Numbered from the stretch's first letter, positions 34,988 through 47,911 are shown. The stretch: 64,000 nucleotides of DNA from Malaya genurostris (GCF_030247185.1 NC_080572.1:35014971-35078970); one strand, 5' to 3'. Translations and numbers: made by a program. The notes: a model not told the origin generated them from the sequence alone.

Positions 34988-37404
34988 CTTTTTGTTACGT
35001 GATGCTGTTTTTCAAAAATGTGTTCAAATTAACAAAATCCTTAAATACAGTTGGAGAGACCAGGGCAAACACGTCCACGTTTTAGGAAATTTATTTTTCA
35101 ACAAGATATTCTGAATAGCTATGTATGTATTTATCGACATAATTTGACAAAAAATTATATTTATATATAATGTTTTATATTTCCGGTTCGGGATTTGTAA
35201 TCTTATATGTTACGCAACGGATGAATCCCATTGTTTTTAGTGAGTCAAATGTTCTCGTAGATGCCTTAATTGATTTCGCAAAAATTAGACAGATTGATAG
35301 CTAATATAAGGGTATTTGATAAGCTCATAATAACAATGGCCGCGGATAAGGCCATATAAATGTTTTAATGAGACTGTTTAAATTGCAAGAGAAAGGCATT
35401 ATCACAGCACTAGATGGCTTAAGAAGAGTTTTTTTTTCAATAACATAATTCCAGAAAAGAATTGGGACTAATTTTCAACACATTCCCAAAACCGAGACTA
35501 TCTACATTAACACATTTGAATATGATCATTATTAGCATTCGGTTACGTCACTTATACCATTATATATCTGGAGTCAATCGTTCTTCGAACTTGATTCACA
35601 GCTAAATGTTACTGTCAGAGAGGATACGGTTTGCGAAGCGCTTTAATGCAATAGGTTGCTGTAAGAGTGCAAGCGTCACGGGAAGCGACAAAACACGCGT
35701 GCGAGCTAGTTACATTTGATCAATGCAAACCTGTCAAAGTAAATACGATGTGATAACAGCAAATACAAATAATTTGTATTTGATACCAGTACATCGCTTT
35801 GAATCGCATCGCTTCGCTTTCTAACCTCACTCTGATAGCAACCTTAGAATAGCTTTCAAATGAGTCTACATTGTAAAACTTGGTGCAATCATCTCCGTTT
35901 ATTTCGTATAGTAATAAGTTTTTCTTCACCGTAGCATCCACCATATATAGAACTTTAAACCTAACATATTCCGAATAAAGTCATAAACGTTAGTTTCCTT
36001 TAATATCATAATAGTTTTTCGATATTCCTTAGTTAATCTACTCAAAAACACTGTTCTTATCGAACGATTAGCTGCTATAAAATACATAACCTTTTCAATC
36101 TGTAAACAGTTATGTAAAGTTAATAAGAATTATCGTTTATTTTGCATCGTCGCACTAAATGATTAAACACACTTTACCCTATAGATCTAGCATCGGAAAT
36201 CGGACCCAGATGAAATTAAACAGCTTAACTTATGAGACTATTGGAACTTTTATTTGAGCCTAAGTTTGTGAAGATCGATCAAATCACCTCTGAGAAAAAT
36301 GAGTCTCATCTTAAACTTGTTGACAACTATTTCCAGTACTTCTGGAACCAGGAACTTGGAACCAGTATAGACGAAGTCGGTTCGTTTAGTAAGTAACTAA
36401 TATAACCTACAAATTGAATCAGTTTAAAGCCAAATCTAGAAGAATTTCAATCTTTTCGTACTTTATTCTAGGAAAGCATAATGAAGTTCAATAGCAACCA
36501 TACTCACACACAGATATTGCCCAGCTCGATGAACTGTGTCGAATGATATAGAACACTTAGCCCTCCGGGTCAATTTTTCAAGTGATTGTATACTTTTTCT
36601 ATGTGATATAGGCAATAAGTGTACTTTTATAGAAAAGCATCGTTATCATGATTTTGAAATAAAATCAACAATTAGATACAAATTCAATAAAAGATTTACA
36701 ATTTCACATATTTTCCAACTGAAAAATATAGATTTGAATTAGGCAGCCCTGCACGCTATACCAAATTAAACAAACACGCTGTGAATGGAGAAAAGCCGCA
36801 CGCACTGACGCGTACTAGTTTTGCATTGTCATTTTGAATGACGATTTAAATGTTTTGACTCTCAACGCCTTATAATTTCGGAACCAAAAGTTGGATCAGG
36901 AGGAAATAGCACAGTATATTTTAAGATAATTTTTTAATTTGAATAACGATTCGTAAAAATCGGTTTTACGGTTGATGAGAAATCGAAATGAGTACCGTTT
37001 TTGGAGCTTTCCGTCACTATTGTCAGTGCTTTCGGAAGCGGAAACCTAGGACTACTAGTTTTATATACTCACCAACTAACAAGATCTGCCAACTAGATGA
37101 ATTTAGCGGTAAGTTTTACAAATTGTGAAAAAATACTCATGCAATTGGAAATTTTCACTAATCGCACTGTAATACTGGTACCGGAAGTTGGATCTGGATC
37201 AACTTTTCATGGGCTTTTTTAAGCATTTTAAGACCTTTCATTCAATGTTGCAAATATTCTTCGTGTAACTAATTCATTCACGCATCCTTGCTGTGATTAT
37301 ACTGCCTTCGAATATGCCAGTCTCGAACAACGTTGAACTATTCACTGCTCGAACGAGAGAAGGGTGCAAAAGGAATAAGCAATAATCGTAGAGAACCCGA
37401 ATAT
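34988..37404. other. Gene-free stretch with culicine repeats
   Basis: Bases 35045-35065 ('ttggagagaccagggcaaac') resemble the composite element end at 2514. Bases 36160-36540 and 36860-37250 are partial culicine repeats ('aatcggacccagatgaaatt', 'gccctccgggtc', 'ggtaccggaagttggatctg'). No gene recognised. ACTAATCCATTCTT at 37405-37418 is the LINE B target duplication. Confidence 0.5.
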
Positions 37405-37418
37405 ACTAATCCATTCTT

Positions 37419-39961
37419 ATTTGCCATTCCAATGCACCGGCGAACAATTAAATTTCTTTAAAGGCGATTTGCAAAAACTTACAAGATATCGATCGAAATT
37501 TTTCGTAATAGGGGACTTAAATGCTAAGCATGTCCAGTGGAATTGTAGGCAAAATAACAGTAATGGTAAAATACTTCATAATCAACTCTCAGCTGGTTAC
37601 TTTACAGTTCTTCATCCCAGTAATCCTACTTGTTTCTCTTCCGTGAAAAACCCGTCTACAATTGATCTGGTTCTAACAGATCAAAGTCACATTTGTAGTG
37701 AACCGATTACTCATGCTGATTTTGACTCAGATCATCTTCCTGTAACATTCAGACTTTCCAACGAAGCTATAATTAATCCAATTAGTTCTATTTTCAACTA
37801 TCATAGAGCTAATTGGTTTGATTACAGATCTCACATTGAAAATCATGTGGATCATGAAACTATTTTAGAAAATTCTGCGGACATCGACACAGCAATTGAT
37901 AATTTAAATCATTATATTATCGAAGCTAGAAATCTTTCAGTTCCCAAAGCTCAAACTAAATTAAATTCTCCTATCATCGATGACAATCTTCAACTGCTCA
38001 TTCGGTTGAAGAATGTTCGTCGACGACAATATCAACGTTCTCGTGATCCTGCTATGAAAAACATAGTTAAGGATTTACAAAAAGAAATTAAACATAGATT
38101 TACTCTTTTGCGAAATGAAAATTTCGCTAAAGAAGTTGAACAAATTAAACCATATTCTAAACCTTTCTGGAAACTTTCTAAGGTTCTTAAGAAACCTCAG
38201 AAACCAATTCCTGCTCTCAAGGAAGGAAATCAAATACTTCTTACAAAAGGCGGAAAAACTCAAAAACTTTCTCAGTAACTCGAGAGTGTCCACAATTTTA
38301 ATTTGAACGTTGTGAGTCCTATTGAAAATGAAGTCTCACTGAAGTATGATCATGTTTCAACTAAAGTGTTATTACCAAATGACATTATTGAGACGAATTT
38401 TGATGAAATTAAATCAATTATTAGGAAACTCAAAAACATGAAGGCTCCTGGTAATGATGGAATTTTTAATATTCTTATTAAAAATCTTCCCGATGTTGCC
38501 TTGAGACTCCTGGTTAAAATTTTCAACAAGTGTTTTTCATTAGCTTACTTCCCAAAAAGATGGAAAAACGCTAAAGTAATTCCTATCCTAAAACCTGATA
38601 AAAACCCAGCAGAAACATCAAGTTATCGCCCAATTAGCTTACTTTCTTCTATCAGTAAACTTTTTGAAAAAATTATCTTGTTAAGAATGATGACTCATAT
38701 AAATGAGAATTCAATTTTTTTACCAGAGCAGTTTGGATTTCGTCATGAACATTCAACTACTCATCAACTTGTCAGAGTAACGAACATGATAAAATCAAAT
38801 AAATCTTCTGGGTTATCCACTGGAGTTGCTCTTCTAGACATAGAAAAAGCATTCGACAGTGTTTGGCACAAAGGTTTAATAGCAAAAATGTCTGATTTCC
38901 AGTTTCCTATTTATTTGATCAAAATGATTCAAAATTATTTAACTGATCGTACTCTTCAGGTTAGCTATCAGAATTGTAAATCTGAATTGCTACCCGTACG
39001 AGCCGGTGTTCCGCAGGGTTCGAGTGTAGCTCCAATCTTGTATAATATTTTCACTTCTGATCTTCCAAATCTACCCGTTGGTTGTCAGAAATCGCTATTC
39101 TGTGACGACACAAGTCTGTTAGCCACAGGTAGAAATCTAAGAGTGATCTGCAGTCGCCTACAAAGAAGTTTAAATATTTTCAGTGATTATCTGTCAAAAT
39201 GGAAAATTAAACCAAATGCAGCAAAAACACAATTAATTATCTTTCCTCACAAGCCAAGAGCTTCATTTCTTAAACCAAACAATAATCACATTCTCAAATT
39301 GAATGGCTTGGAATTGACATGGTCTGATCAAGCTAAATACTTAGGTTTAACGTATGACAAAAAACTCACTTTCAAGGATCACATTGAAGGAATCCAGGCA
39401 AAGTGTAATAAATATATTAAATGTTTATATCCTCTTATAAACAGAAATTCTAAGCTCTGTCTAAAAAACAAGTTGTTAATTTATAAACAAATTTTCAGAC
39501 CAGCCATGCTTTATGCGGTTCCAATTTGGTCAAGTTGTTGTTCCACCAGGAAGAAAACGCTTCAAAGGATTCAGAATAAAATTCTGAAAATGATTTTGAA
39601 GCGTCCTCCCTGGTTTAGTACAAATGAGTTACACAGACTCACAAATATAGAACCATTAGATGTAATGTCACATAATATTATAAGCAAATTCCGACAAAAA
39701 TCGATGCAATCTTCAATTGAATCGATTCGCTCTCTGTGTTAGTTAGTAAGTTAGTATATAAGTTCCTTTTCCCCATTACACAATACAAGTAGGTTTAGAA
39801 TTTTCCCTACACAAAAAATCTCAGAATTGCGGAAGCAAATGATGTCTTCATGGTAATAACCAAATCATATATATATATAACAGGGCTGAAATGTCACCAC
39901 TTGTGGCTGAACACCCAATTTAAATCTTAATAATTTAATTTTAACTCATATTCCAATAAAT

Positions 39962-39992
<31 letters not shown>
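37419..39992 (+). mobile_element. Jockey-clade LINE, copy B, 5'-truncated
   Basis: A 2.6-kb insertion with a perfect 14-bp target-site duplication ACTAATCCATTCTT (37405-37418 and 39993-40006) and a poly(A) tail from about 39970. It begins at the position equivalent to 30355 in copy A (ORF2 residue 110), the usual 5' truncation from incomplete reverse transcription. By eye it is nearly identical to A except in a tract at about 38204-38430. Confidence 0.93.
37421..39742 (+). pseudogene. LINE B ORF2, 5'-truncated with one in-frame stop
   Basis: It retains the endonuclease from LPFQCTGEQL onward (GDLNAKH, SDHLPV present; the N-terminal strand and first catalytic Glu are lost) and the whole reverse transcriptase (LDIEKAFDSVW, PQGSSVAPILYN, FCDD). 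A TAA at 38276-38278 replaces Gln396 of copy A, in the linker between the two domains. The frame is the same on both sides, so this is a single substitution-type lesion. Copy C has the same TAA in the same context. The second part stays open to the normal end. Not functional as a full protein. Confidence 0.9.
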
Positions 39993-39993
<1 letters not shown>

Positions 39994-40006
39994 CTAATCC
40001 ATTCTT

Positions 40007-41410
40007 CGCTGCTGGTATACATCGTGCATGTTCGTTTTATACATTCGTTTGTCATTCGTTCATTTATTTTATTCTTCGAATTGGTTCGAATAGCGTCACG
40101 GCGAAGATCGTTGGTTTCCATTCTTCGCGAAGCATTTTTCATCTAATAAAATCATCATATCTCGTTCGATAGCAGTAATGGGAGAATGCTGGAATATGGT
40201 TCACACATATAAGACTATGGTAATAGTGCGGGGGGAAACATCTTAATTTGCATGTTTCAAAGACAGCACGAACGATCATCGCGAATTAGGTTTGGCGATG
40301 ATCGCTGTATGAATATTCGTTCGATATTCGCGTTAAGTCATTCGGGGGTATGTCCAATGCGAATAACAACTGCAAGGAATAGATATTCGTTAAAGTAACG
40401 AAGCAGCGTCGGCTTCATTCACGCCTGAATATACGGACAAGTCCGAATACCAGAACGATTATCGAACAAAGGTGAAGGAAAGCGAGCGATGATCATAGAC
40501 ATTCGTTGTATTTTTGATATTCGAGCAACATTGCTTTCATTTGCTTCTTAGTTTGTGAAAATCGGTTAAGGAATTTCCGAGAAATGGAGTGCGCATTTTC
40601 TCATCGATTTGCACATAATGACTTGTAATTCCAGAACTGGAATAAAATTCAATAGCAATTTATGCGACCATAAGACCTTTCGTTTGAATCTAAGTTTGTG
40701 AAAATCGGTCATACCATCTCTGAGAAAAGTGAGTGTAATTTTTTTTGTGCATATCACCCTGTAATTCCGGAACTGAAAGTCGGATCGAGAAAAAGTTCAA
40801 TTGGAATCTATGGGACCGTGAGACCTTTCATTTGAATCTGAGTTTGTGAAAATCGGTTCAGCCGGCTCTGAGAAAATCGAGTGGCATTATTTGTCACATA
40901 GACACATACATACACAAGTCATTCAAATTTAAAACCATGTTTGATATGAGCCATGTTTCGCACAAAGCAAATTCATCACGCTTTTGACGTTATAATAAAA
41001 CTTCTAATTAATTAATTAATAATAATTAATCATGTTTTGAAATAATACTTCGGCAATTCCACTGCAAAAGTGATTAATGATAAATTATCGGCGGATTAAA
41101 TTTTCCATTAAATGATACAAACCTTGAGAGAATTAACTTGTAAAACAGTTCTAGCTATTTGGAGGAATGCCGTTATGAGGATTTTTAGGGGTTCAGATAG
41201 ATTGAATGCGGAGAAAATTCATTCTACAGTTTCCGAAAACTTCAGTAATCCTGATGGTAGCTGTGAATTGGAACCCATTGTCATTTCTTTACAGTAATCA
41301 TTAACTTGTCTTGATTTCTCTTTCAAAATATACTGCTTCTGACTGAAAATCACGAAAGCTATTGGGCCTGCGAACTTTGAGCGGAGTTTCACCACACAAG
41401 AGTAACATTT
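40007..41410. other. Gene-free stretch with a culicine repeat
   Basis: Bases 40010-40510 look single-copy and are rich in 'attcgtt' words. Bases 40550-40930 are a culicine repeat ('aattccggaactgaaagtcg', 'acctttcatttgaatctgag', 'aaaatcggttcagccggctc'). ATTT at 41407-41410 is the solo LTR target duplication. Confidence 0.5.
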
Positions 41411-41974
41411 TGTGGCGGAATTACAAAACCACCACGTTTTCCACGTTAATCCTAATCTGTATACTTAGAACAATTTCAATATCACATTTCATTTCTACAT
41501 AATGTAGTTACGTTGTGAACTTTTTTTTGAGAGTACCTTGTATGGAAACCAGCCATACATTGTAGCACATTTAGTCTTAGGATTTGATGCATCGCCCCTT
41601 TACAAATCATGAACTTTAAATATTTTATAAGTTGGACCGATATGACCGAAATTATGTTCGGTGCCAAAAACTGTCCTCCTCGCTTAAACACTTGAACTGC
41701 TTACAGCGCACAAGCAAAGTAACGCAATGAATATAAACACATGCGCTGGCGTGGATTTTCCGCCTCGCGCGAAGGAAAATAGATAACTTGAATTGTTCTT
41801 GCCATCGCTGCGGGTCGAGCGGATAATTATTAACAAAACCTTTTCGATACATATAATTGTCAAGTCTCAAGACTTCTCGGTGAACTTACACGCACACAAA
41901 TAAAATGAGTATATTGAATAAAATTAAAATCCAGAAAACAAATCGACACATTCTGAATTCAATGACCTGCCACA
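41411..41974 (+). mobile_element. Solo LTR of the gypsy family at 18.3 kb
   Basis: It starts TGTGGCGGAATTACAAAACC and ends GACCTGCCACA, with the 4-bp target duplication ATTT on both sides (41407-41410 and 41975-41978), the size usual for Ty3/gypsy. No internal region is present, so it arose by recombination between two LTRs. About 250 bp at 41444-41694 has no counterpart in the 18.3-kb LTR. Confidence 0.75.
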
Positions 41975-41978
41975 ATTT

Positions 41979-44900
41979 TACTTAGCCAGAAAATGTTGAA
42001 ACCGTTTGAGCCATCTCCGAACGAAGAGAAAAATCTTTGAAAAAGTGCACACCTACAGACACACAGATATACACAGCTATTTTCCGACAATGCCATTTAT
42101 TCATCAGTGTTGAATGGATTTTTCAAAAGTGCCTCAGGTAGGCCATGTGAGTTTAGGTCGGTTTCTCGGCAGTATAAACAACAAGAAACGTATAAACAAC
42201 ACGAAACGAAGACTTTAGATTAATTGTTCCAGATTGCTAAACATTGATGATCAGACTCCGGGTCATTAAAATGATCGTGGTGGTTACAAAAAAAGTTTTA
42301 TAGAAACAGTGTTTGGACGTATTTACCCGGTGTACCCTACCATTGTGACAGCAGGTATCTTCATCGTTTGAAGACGACGGGGGATTCATGGTAAATTAAG
42401 CCAAACACTGTGCGATAAGTGGAAGTGTTATCGTAATTATCCCCTAATTCTAAAGTTATCCTCAAACTGGTTTCAAAACTTAAACAATAACACCACACCC
42501 CACTATTCGGTTCTGGCACTAATAACACCCTAGTATTAAAAAGTAACCACGAAGTTGTAGCTTCTCCAACCATAATTTGATGCAAACGAAATACTACTCT
42601 ATAACCCAGCCAATTAGGCTATTTCATGGATAAATTTCCTTCTATCAGCATAGGAAAAACGAACCAAAACGGTGCACAGCAATGCTCCCGAAAGTGCTAC
42701 GGAAATAACTTCCTGCCAATGCCAACGCCATCCGAGCTGTACGAATCTTTGTGTAAAAGTTTTACCTTTACTTGCAAAAGAAACCGAAGGAAAAATCTTT
42801 TCACACACGTAAGTCAACGCTCGTGAATCGACAAAAAGTGCTGGGTGTTTCCGTTTCTCTCCTTGAGTGAATGTTGCAACAGTGCCTTCACCGGTAAAGC
42901 ATTCACAGCACAGTTAACAGGCAGCAAGTTTCGTGGAAAAAAAGTTAAAATAGATGGAAACTTTTGCCACTTGGGTTTCGGTTTCTTCAGTGTTGCATTA
43001 GGAGAAAGAAGTTTGATTCTACTCTACTATTGCTGCTGTTGATGATGATGATGATGACGATGATGATATTTATGGTAAAGTGTGCTTAAGGAGCGAATCT
43101 TTCGTTTCGTCATGCCGAGACTGAGGCATGGGTGGTAAAGTGTACATATTTGCAGTTCATTTGAAATCCGGAACCCTTTGCCGATCCTAGAGTAACTTTC
43201 TCTTCAACAAATAGTCACAGAAAATTTGCTACATGCTCTCACTCTGTTAGTTGATTGGAAATGGTTTTTGCCAGTAGAATGGAAAACTTGTTCGTCTTGT
43301 TCGACTTGTGTTCAGTTCGTGATCTGATAAATTTTAACATTTTCTTACTTCTCGAAAGAAAAATCGAAAGAAAGTGATTTTACTTTTTTCAATTCAGGCT
43401 CGTTTGTCAAGATTGATTTGAATCACTGTACCGATATTTTGTCAATAGAACCAATTTTTCAGTACCATCCATAACCAGGCCAACAGTTTTGACAACAGAG
43501 ATCTCACTTATCAATCACGGTATCTACAGGAACTGTCATTAGGTTATGGATTATGGTGTGGCATGATTTATGGCACTCACTGGATAAATTTTCCTACGCT
43601 TTATGGACAATAAAGTCCTCTTCAATCCACTGTTTTTGCGGTGTCAGAAAGGATGATTGATGGCAACATTCTCAGCCTCTCGAATCTTTTCACGTGACAT
43701 AGAAGACAAAAACAGCACCATCCATTACTTTTCTATTGCATCGTGTCACAGTGACAAAATCCATCTAGCAAAAATCCACACACTTTTCAATAAACATAAC
43801 ATTTTTTTGCCAGACCAACCGACCGAGTGCCAATACTGTGTCGTACTGAAACGAGCGCTATTTCATTAATATTCATGAATCAGCCTGGGAAGTAGTCCAT
43901 TCTGTTGCGCTTTTTGCCATTCAGCAGCGCCATCCTGAAAGGGAAAAAGCTAGGAAGAGACGTACCACCGGCTGATGACGGCCGGCCCGGGGGCCCTGCC
44001 CGAGTGTATCATCGATGGATACTGTGTATGTGTGAGTACAATTCCAAAGCTAAATATACCCCACACGACATACTAAGAAACCTGAACTGTACTGGCAAAG
44101 ATTGTTTCAAAGTTCACAACTTGTCGTTCCAAAGTAGAAGAGACTGAATGTTCATCGGTTCAATGGTCCATCGTTCCGAGAATTGCAATGAAAGCACATT
44201 TCGAAATGGATTGGACGCTAAATGGAATCAATAAATATTTTTCCTTTGATTTCAACTGAATGACGAATATTATTTTAGTTTTATAATATTAAATTGAATT
44301 GAACTAAATTTACAATTTTTCGAGAGTTTCACAACAATTTAATCTATCCTCTTCTTTTATCAACTGGAACCAAAACCTTTCCAAGTATATTAATATGATT
44401 TTCATTGGTTGTCTTTCACTAACTTGCACATTCAAATAAATGGTCCGCTATTGAATTATATCCGGATCCGATTCTCGGTTCCGAGATAACAATGTAATGA
44501 GTGTTATAACTATCAATTTCAAGAGCGCGTTTTCATGCGGATCCCAAGTTTTGGTTCCGCGAGCACCGAAAGTAGGGGTCCAAAATGCATTGGAATATGA
44601 CTCACATCGATTTATCAGAAATTGCTGGGTCGATTTTCAAAAACTTAGATTCTTATGATCAAATTAGTTACTATCAAATTTCAACCTAAATTACAGGATG
44701 ATAGGTGTTGAAAATTGTATACTGCTGTACAACCGATTTTATTCCCTCCGGTGGTATAAAGATGCCTTTCCTTTTCTTATAATCTTTAAAAACTGTGGTA
44801 TTCTTCAGAAATTTGACTTTTTTTAGAGATTGAAAGGAAATATTCGGACATCGGAATGGAAATCATATCATGGGATCGATGGCCATATATGGCCAGAAAG

Positions 44901-45045
44901 TTTTTCTGGCTAGAAGTTACGAATGACCATAAGGTTAAAACCTCCATAGTTGAAAAAATATGACAATGTGGTAAAATGTGTGATTGATTAATTGATAGAC
45001 AAAAAGCAGACATTTGAATTGAAATACTAATTGTGTGATTTTGTG
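41979..45045. other. Gene-free stretch, unassigned
   Basis: Mostly single-copy-looking DNA. A short GAT/GAC trinucleotide run lies at about 43039-43067. Bases 43900-44150 are GC-rich, with no recognisable gene. Bases 44440-44790 carry culicine-repeat phrases ('tccggatccgattctcgg', 'gataggtgttgaaaat', 'cctccggtggtataaagatg'). Confidence 0.45.
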
Positions 45046-45453
45046 CCCGGGTTGGCAGTTCAATGCATAGAGCGCTGGTCTTACGAGCCAGTTGTCGGAT
45101 GTTCGAGTCCCGATCTGTGAAGGGATTCTTAGTGTCATAGGATCGTAGTAGGGTAACAGAGGTATTTTGACCACTAACAAACTATATGGATTCAATCGAT
45201 CTTAGGTAACCCGTGTTGCACTAGTTTGAAGCTAATCACATTAAATTACCTATTGCGGAAGGATTTTTTAAAGATATTACAACATTTGGTGGATATTTTT
45301 ACAAAGTGGGCCAAAATAAAATCGATCCTAAAGCGGACCAAAATACCTCTGTTACCCTACTACCCTTATAATAAATTCTGTACGCTAAGAATCGGCATTT
45401 GAAACAGAAAGACCAATTTCCACAAAAGAAATTTAGTGTAAGGCCTTTGCTTT
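45046..45453 (+). mobile_element. tRNA-derived SINE (family 1) carrying a nested MITE
   Basis: Head 'cccgggttggcagttcaatg', box B GTTCGAGTC, body 'cttagtgtcataggatcgta', then a 207-bp MITE, then 'ctgtacgctaagaatcgg' and the 3' end 'aaggcctttgctttt'. Removing the MITE and one TA restores a continuous SINE that aligns with the copy at 9442. Confidence 0.8.
45151..45357. mobile_element. TA-target MITE, GGGTAACAGAGG family, copy 2
   Basis: Termini GGGTAACAGAGGTATTTTG and, in reverse complement, GGGTAACAGAGGTATTTTGG, with TA at 45149-45150 and 45358-45359. The interior is the reverse complement of the copy at 34759 ('ggattcaatcgatcttagg' against 'cctaagatcgattgaatcc'). Confidence 0.88.
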
Positions 45454-46430
45454 TACTAATTGCGTAGTTGAGTCGATGAAATATTTACCCAACAGTTTGA
45501 AATTACGAAATCGTGGTTATCGATAAACCGAGTAACAGACAATATACATCTTATAATATCACGAACGGACTAAGTACGGACGTGTTGGAAAAATTATGAT
45601 CAGAAAAGTACACTTCATTATCACTCATCACTATTATCGAAATGAAATAAAAATTTACCACACTTCAACATTTCAAAAAGTATTTCTAACTCTTTGGCGT
45701 ATGAAACCTTATAACTTTAGTCGATTTTTTTTCGGGATTTTGAAATTTTCCTTCGAAAAACGAACTTTACCTGCTTAGCGTTTTATGTTGAACCGTTAGG
45801 TGGCGTTAGCATTTCAACATTAACTGCTAATGAACTGATAAGTCGAGAACGAAACATAAAAATATGACACTAATCATGTTTGTTCTGCTGTCGAATGCAA
45901 CCAAATCTGCTATGAAATTTTAACCAAATTTTACATCCTCGTGCTAGTAGATTTTATTGAATTGTGACGCTTCTTCATGCATCTAACACGACGAAAATTA
46001 AAAAAAAAATGTGCTGTTTGCAGTATGTTATTGAAACCATCAATATTATCTATGATCAACATAATAAGCGCTGCTATTGTGGTTTTACACTACATGAAAT
46101 CAGGGAAATTTTTTTAACGTGAATACGTCTTACTTTAATATGAGGAGCCTTTTCAAAATTTACTCTGCCTAAGAATGGTCTACCCGGTCTACTTAATCGT
46201 GAATAAGCGAAATATGTTTGTGCTAAGTGTGATACTGGTTGTAGTCGTTTGATCACCTATACATCTATGCAATTTAAAAAAACTTTTAATCAGATTCATA
46301 GTAGATCCCATAGACAATAGGTATAGTAAAAGTGGCTATAATCATAACAATCCACTACAACTCTATCATGAATCTCATGAAATGCTTTTATTTTCAATAT
46401 TACTTTAAGATTCGAGTTATCAATTTTAAA
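45454..46430. other. Gene-free stretch up to LINE C
   Basis: AT-rich sequence without a recognisable gene or named repeat. Confidence 0.45.
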
Positions 46431-46795
46431 CAGCCGGTGTTGAATAGTTGTTCGCACCGCACGCGAATAGTTCTTGGCTCCTGGAAATTTTATCTGGCTT
46501 CCTAGATTTTCATTGATTCAAGGCTTCAACCTTTTTCAAGGCTACCTGAATCACTAACAGTCTTTTTGAAGACTAACAATTAGTCAGCCTTTCTCAAGGC
46601 CATACAAAGAGTGATATTGTAATATAATCAGTCTTTCTCAAGACTAAAAAAATAAGCAGCCATTTTTAAGGCTAGCCATTCAAAGAATTATTCTTAGAAT
46701 TAATCAGTCTTTATTAAGACTACCATAAAATCAGTTTTTATCAAGATTTATCCAAACTAGGAGTCTAATCGAAGACTAATTTAGCCTAGGTGATG
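46431..46795 (+). promoter_or_regulatory. LINE C 5' UTR with an array of small hairpins
   Basis: At least five short inverted repeats of one design follow each other: AGTCTTTTTGAAGACT, AGCCTTTCTCAAGGC, AGTCTTTCTCAAGACT, AGTCTTTATTAAGACT and AGTCTAATCGAAGACT, with related words between them. The same design appears less often in copy A. Internal promoter function is inferred from LINE biology. Confidence 0.5.
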
Positions 46796-47911
46796 ATTTC
46801 CGACTTCAAAGCATTCCGTACTGAGCTTTCTACTTTTCTTCCGGAAGTAAAAGTCTCATTTCAAATATGACGAAGTGGAGAATGTCGAGTCTTGGTTGAT
46901 GGATTGGAAGATTATGAACGTCTTATCCGATATTTGTCCGAGATACTTCATAAATTTTATTCATATGATATAAAATCAGACAGACCCTTCTAGACTGTCT
47001 TGAAAGGCTTATCAAATGATCAAAGTACTGATGAAATTAAAAATGAACTTGAAGAAGTGCTTAGTTTTGCACCTTCCCAAGTAATACTTATGAAAAAAAG
47101 AGCGAATGGTACTACTAAACCATGCTCTGGAATTTCCCATGAACTTCAAATAATACACTTCAATCGAAGTGATGTAAACAATTTGAAAACTTTAGAAAAA
47201 GTACGTTTCATTTTCCACACTAAAATTCATTGGTATTATTATAAACGGCATAATGGTATTGCAAACTTAACGCAATGTCGTCGTTGTCAAGGCTTCGGCC
47301 ATGCTACCAAAAAATGTCATATGGATATACGGTGTTTGAATTGTGGTAAATCGCATTCGGAAGACGTCTGTCCAAGGAATGAAACCACTGATAAATTTTC
47401 ATGTTCTAATTGCGACGGAAATCATGAATTAAATTGTTCGAAATGTCCTGTCAGAGAAAAAAAATTTAACGCTCGTTCGCTCAGACAACAAGTCGAACCA
47501 ACGACCTTAAATTTACTGAATATACCTGAAAATCAAAACAACGAAACAAATGCCATGCCTAATTCTTCTAAGGCACTTATTTCTTCGAATGTAAAACAAA
47601 AAACAGGTACCCCTTCCAATTCGTCTTCTAACAAAAACAATTTATTGACAAGTAGATCGACCATGTCATCATCTTCTTCTAATGACAGTCGCGCTTTTGT
47701 AACAAGTAGACAACTATCACTTAATTCTTCTAATGTAAACAAACAAAAAACAGGAACGCCTTCCAGTTCGTCTTCTAACGAAAACAATATATTAATAGGT
47801 AGATCGGCCACGTCATCTTCTTCTAATGGCAGTTACCTACAAGATCAAGTTTTTCAAATGATCATCCGAATGAATTCCACTTCATCACTTTTTAAAGCAT
47901 TTCAAGTTTAA
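46793..47911 (+). pseudogene. LINE C ORF1, N-terminally deleted
   Basis: The 5' UTR ends 'ttagcctag' and joins directly to 'gtgatgatttccgacttc', which in copy A is about 330 bp further on (inside ORF1). So the start codon and roughly the first 95 codons are gone. A TGA interrupts the early part, and a TAG lies just before 47000. From 47000 the frame is open and holds three zinc knuckles (CRRCQGFGHATKKC, CLNCGKSHSEDVC, CSNCDGNHELNCSKC) and a Ser/Asn-rich linker with extra copies of the SSSSN-NN-L module relative to copy A. Only one unit of the 14-bp sequence duplicated in copy A is present. Confidence 0.85.
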
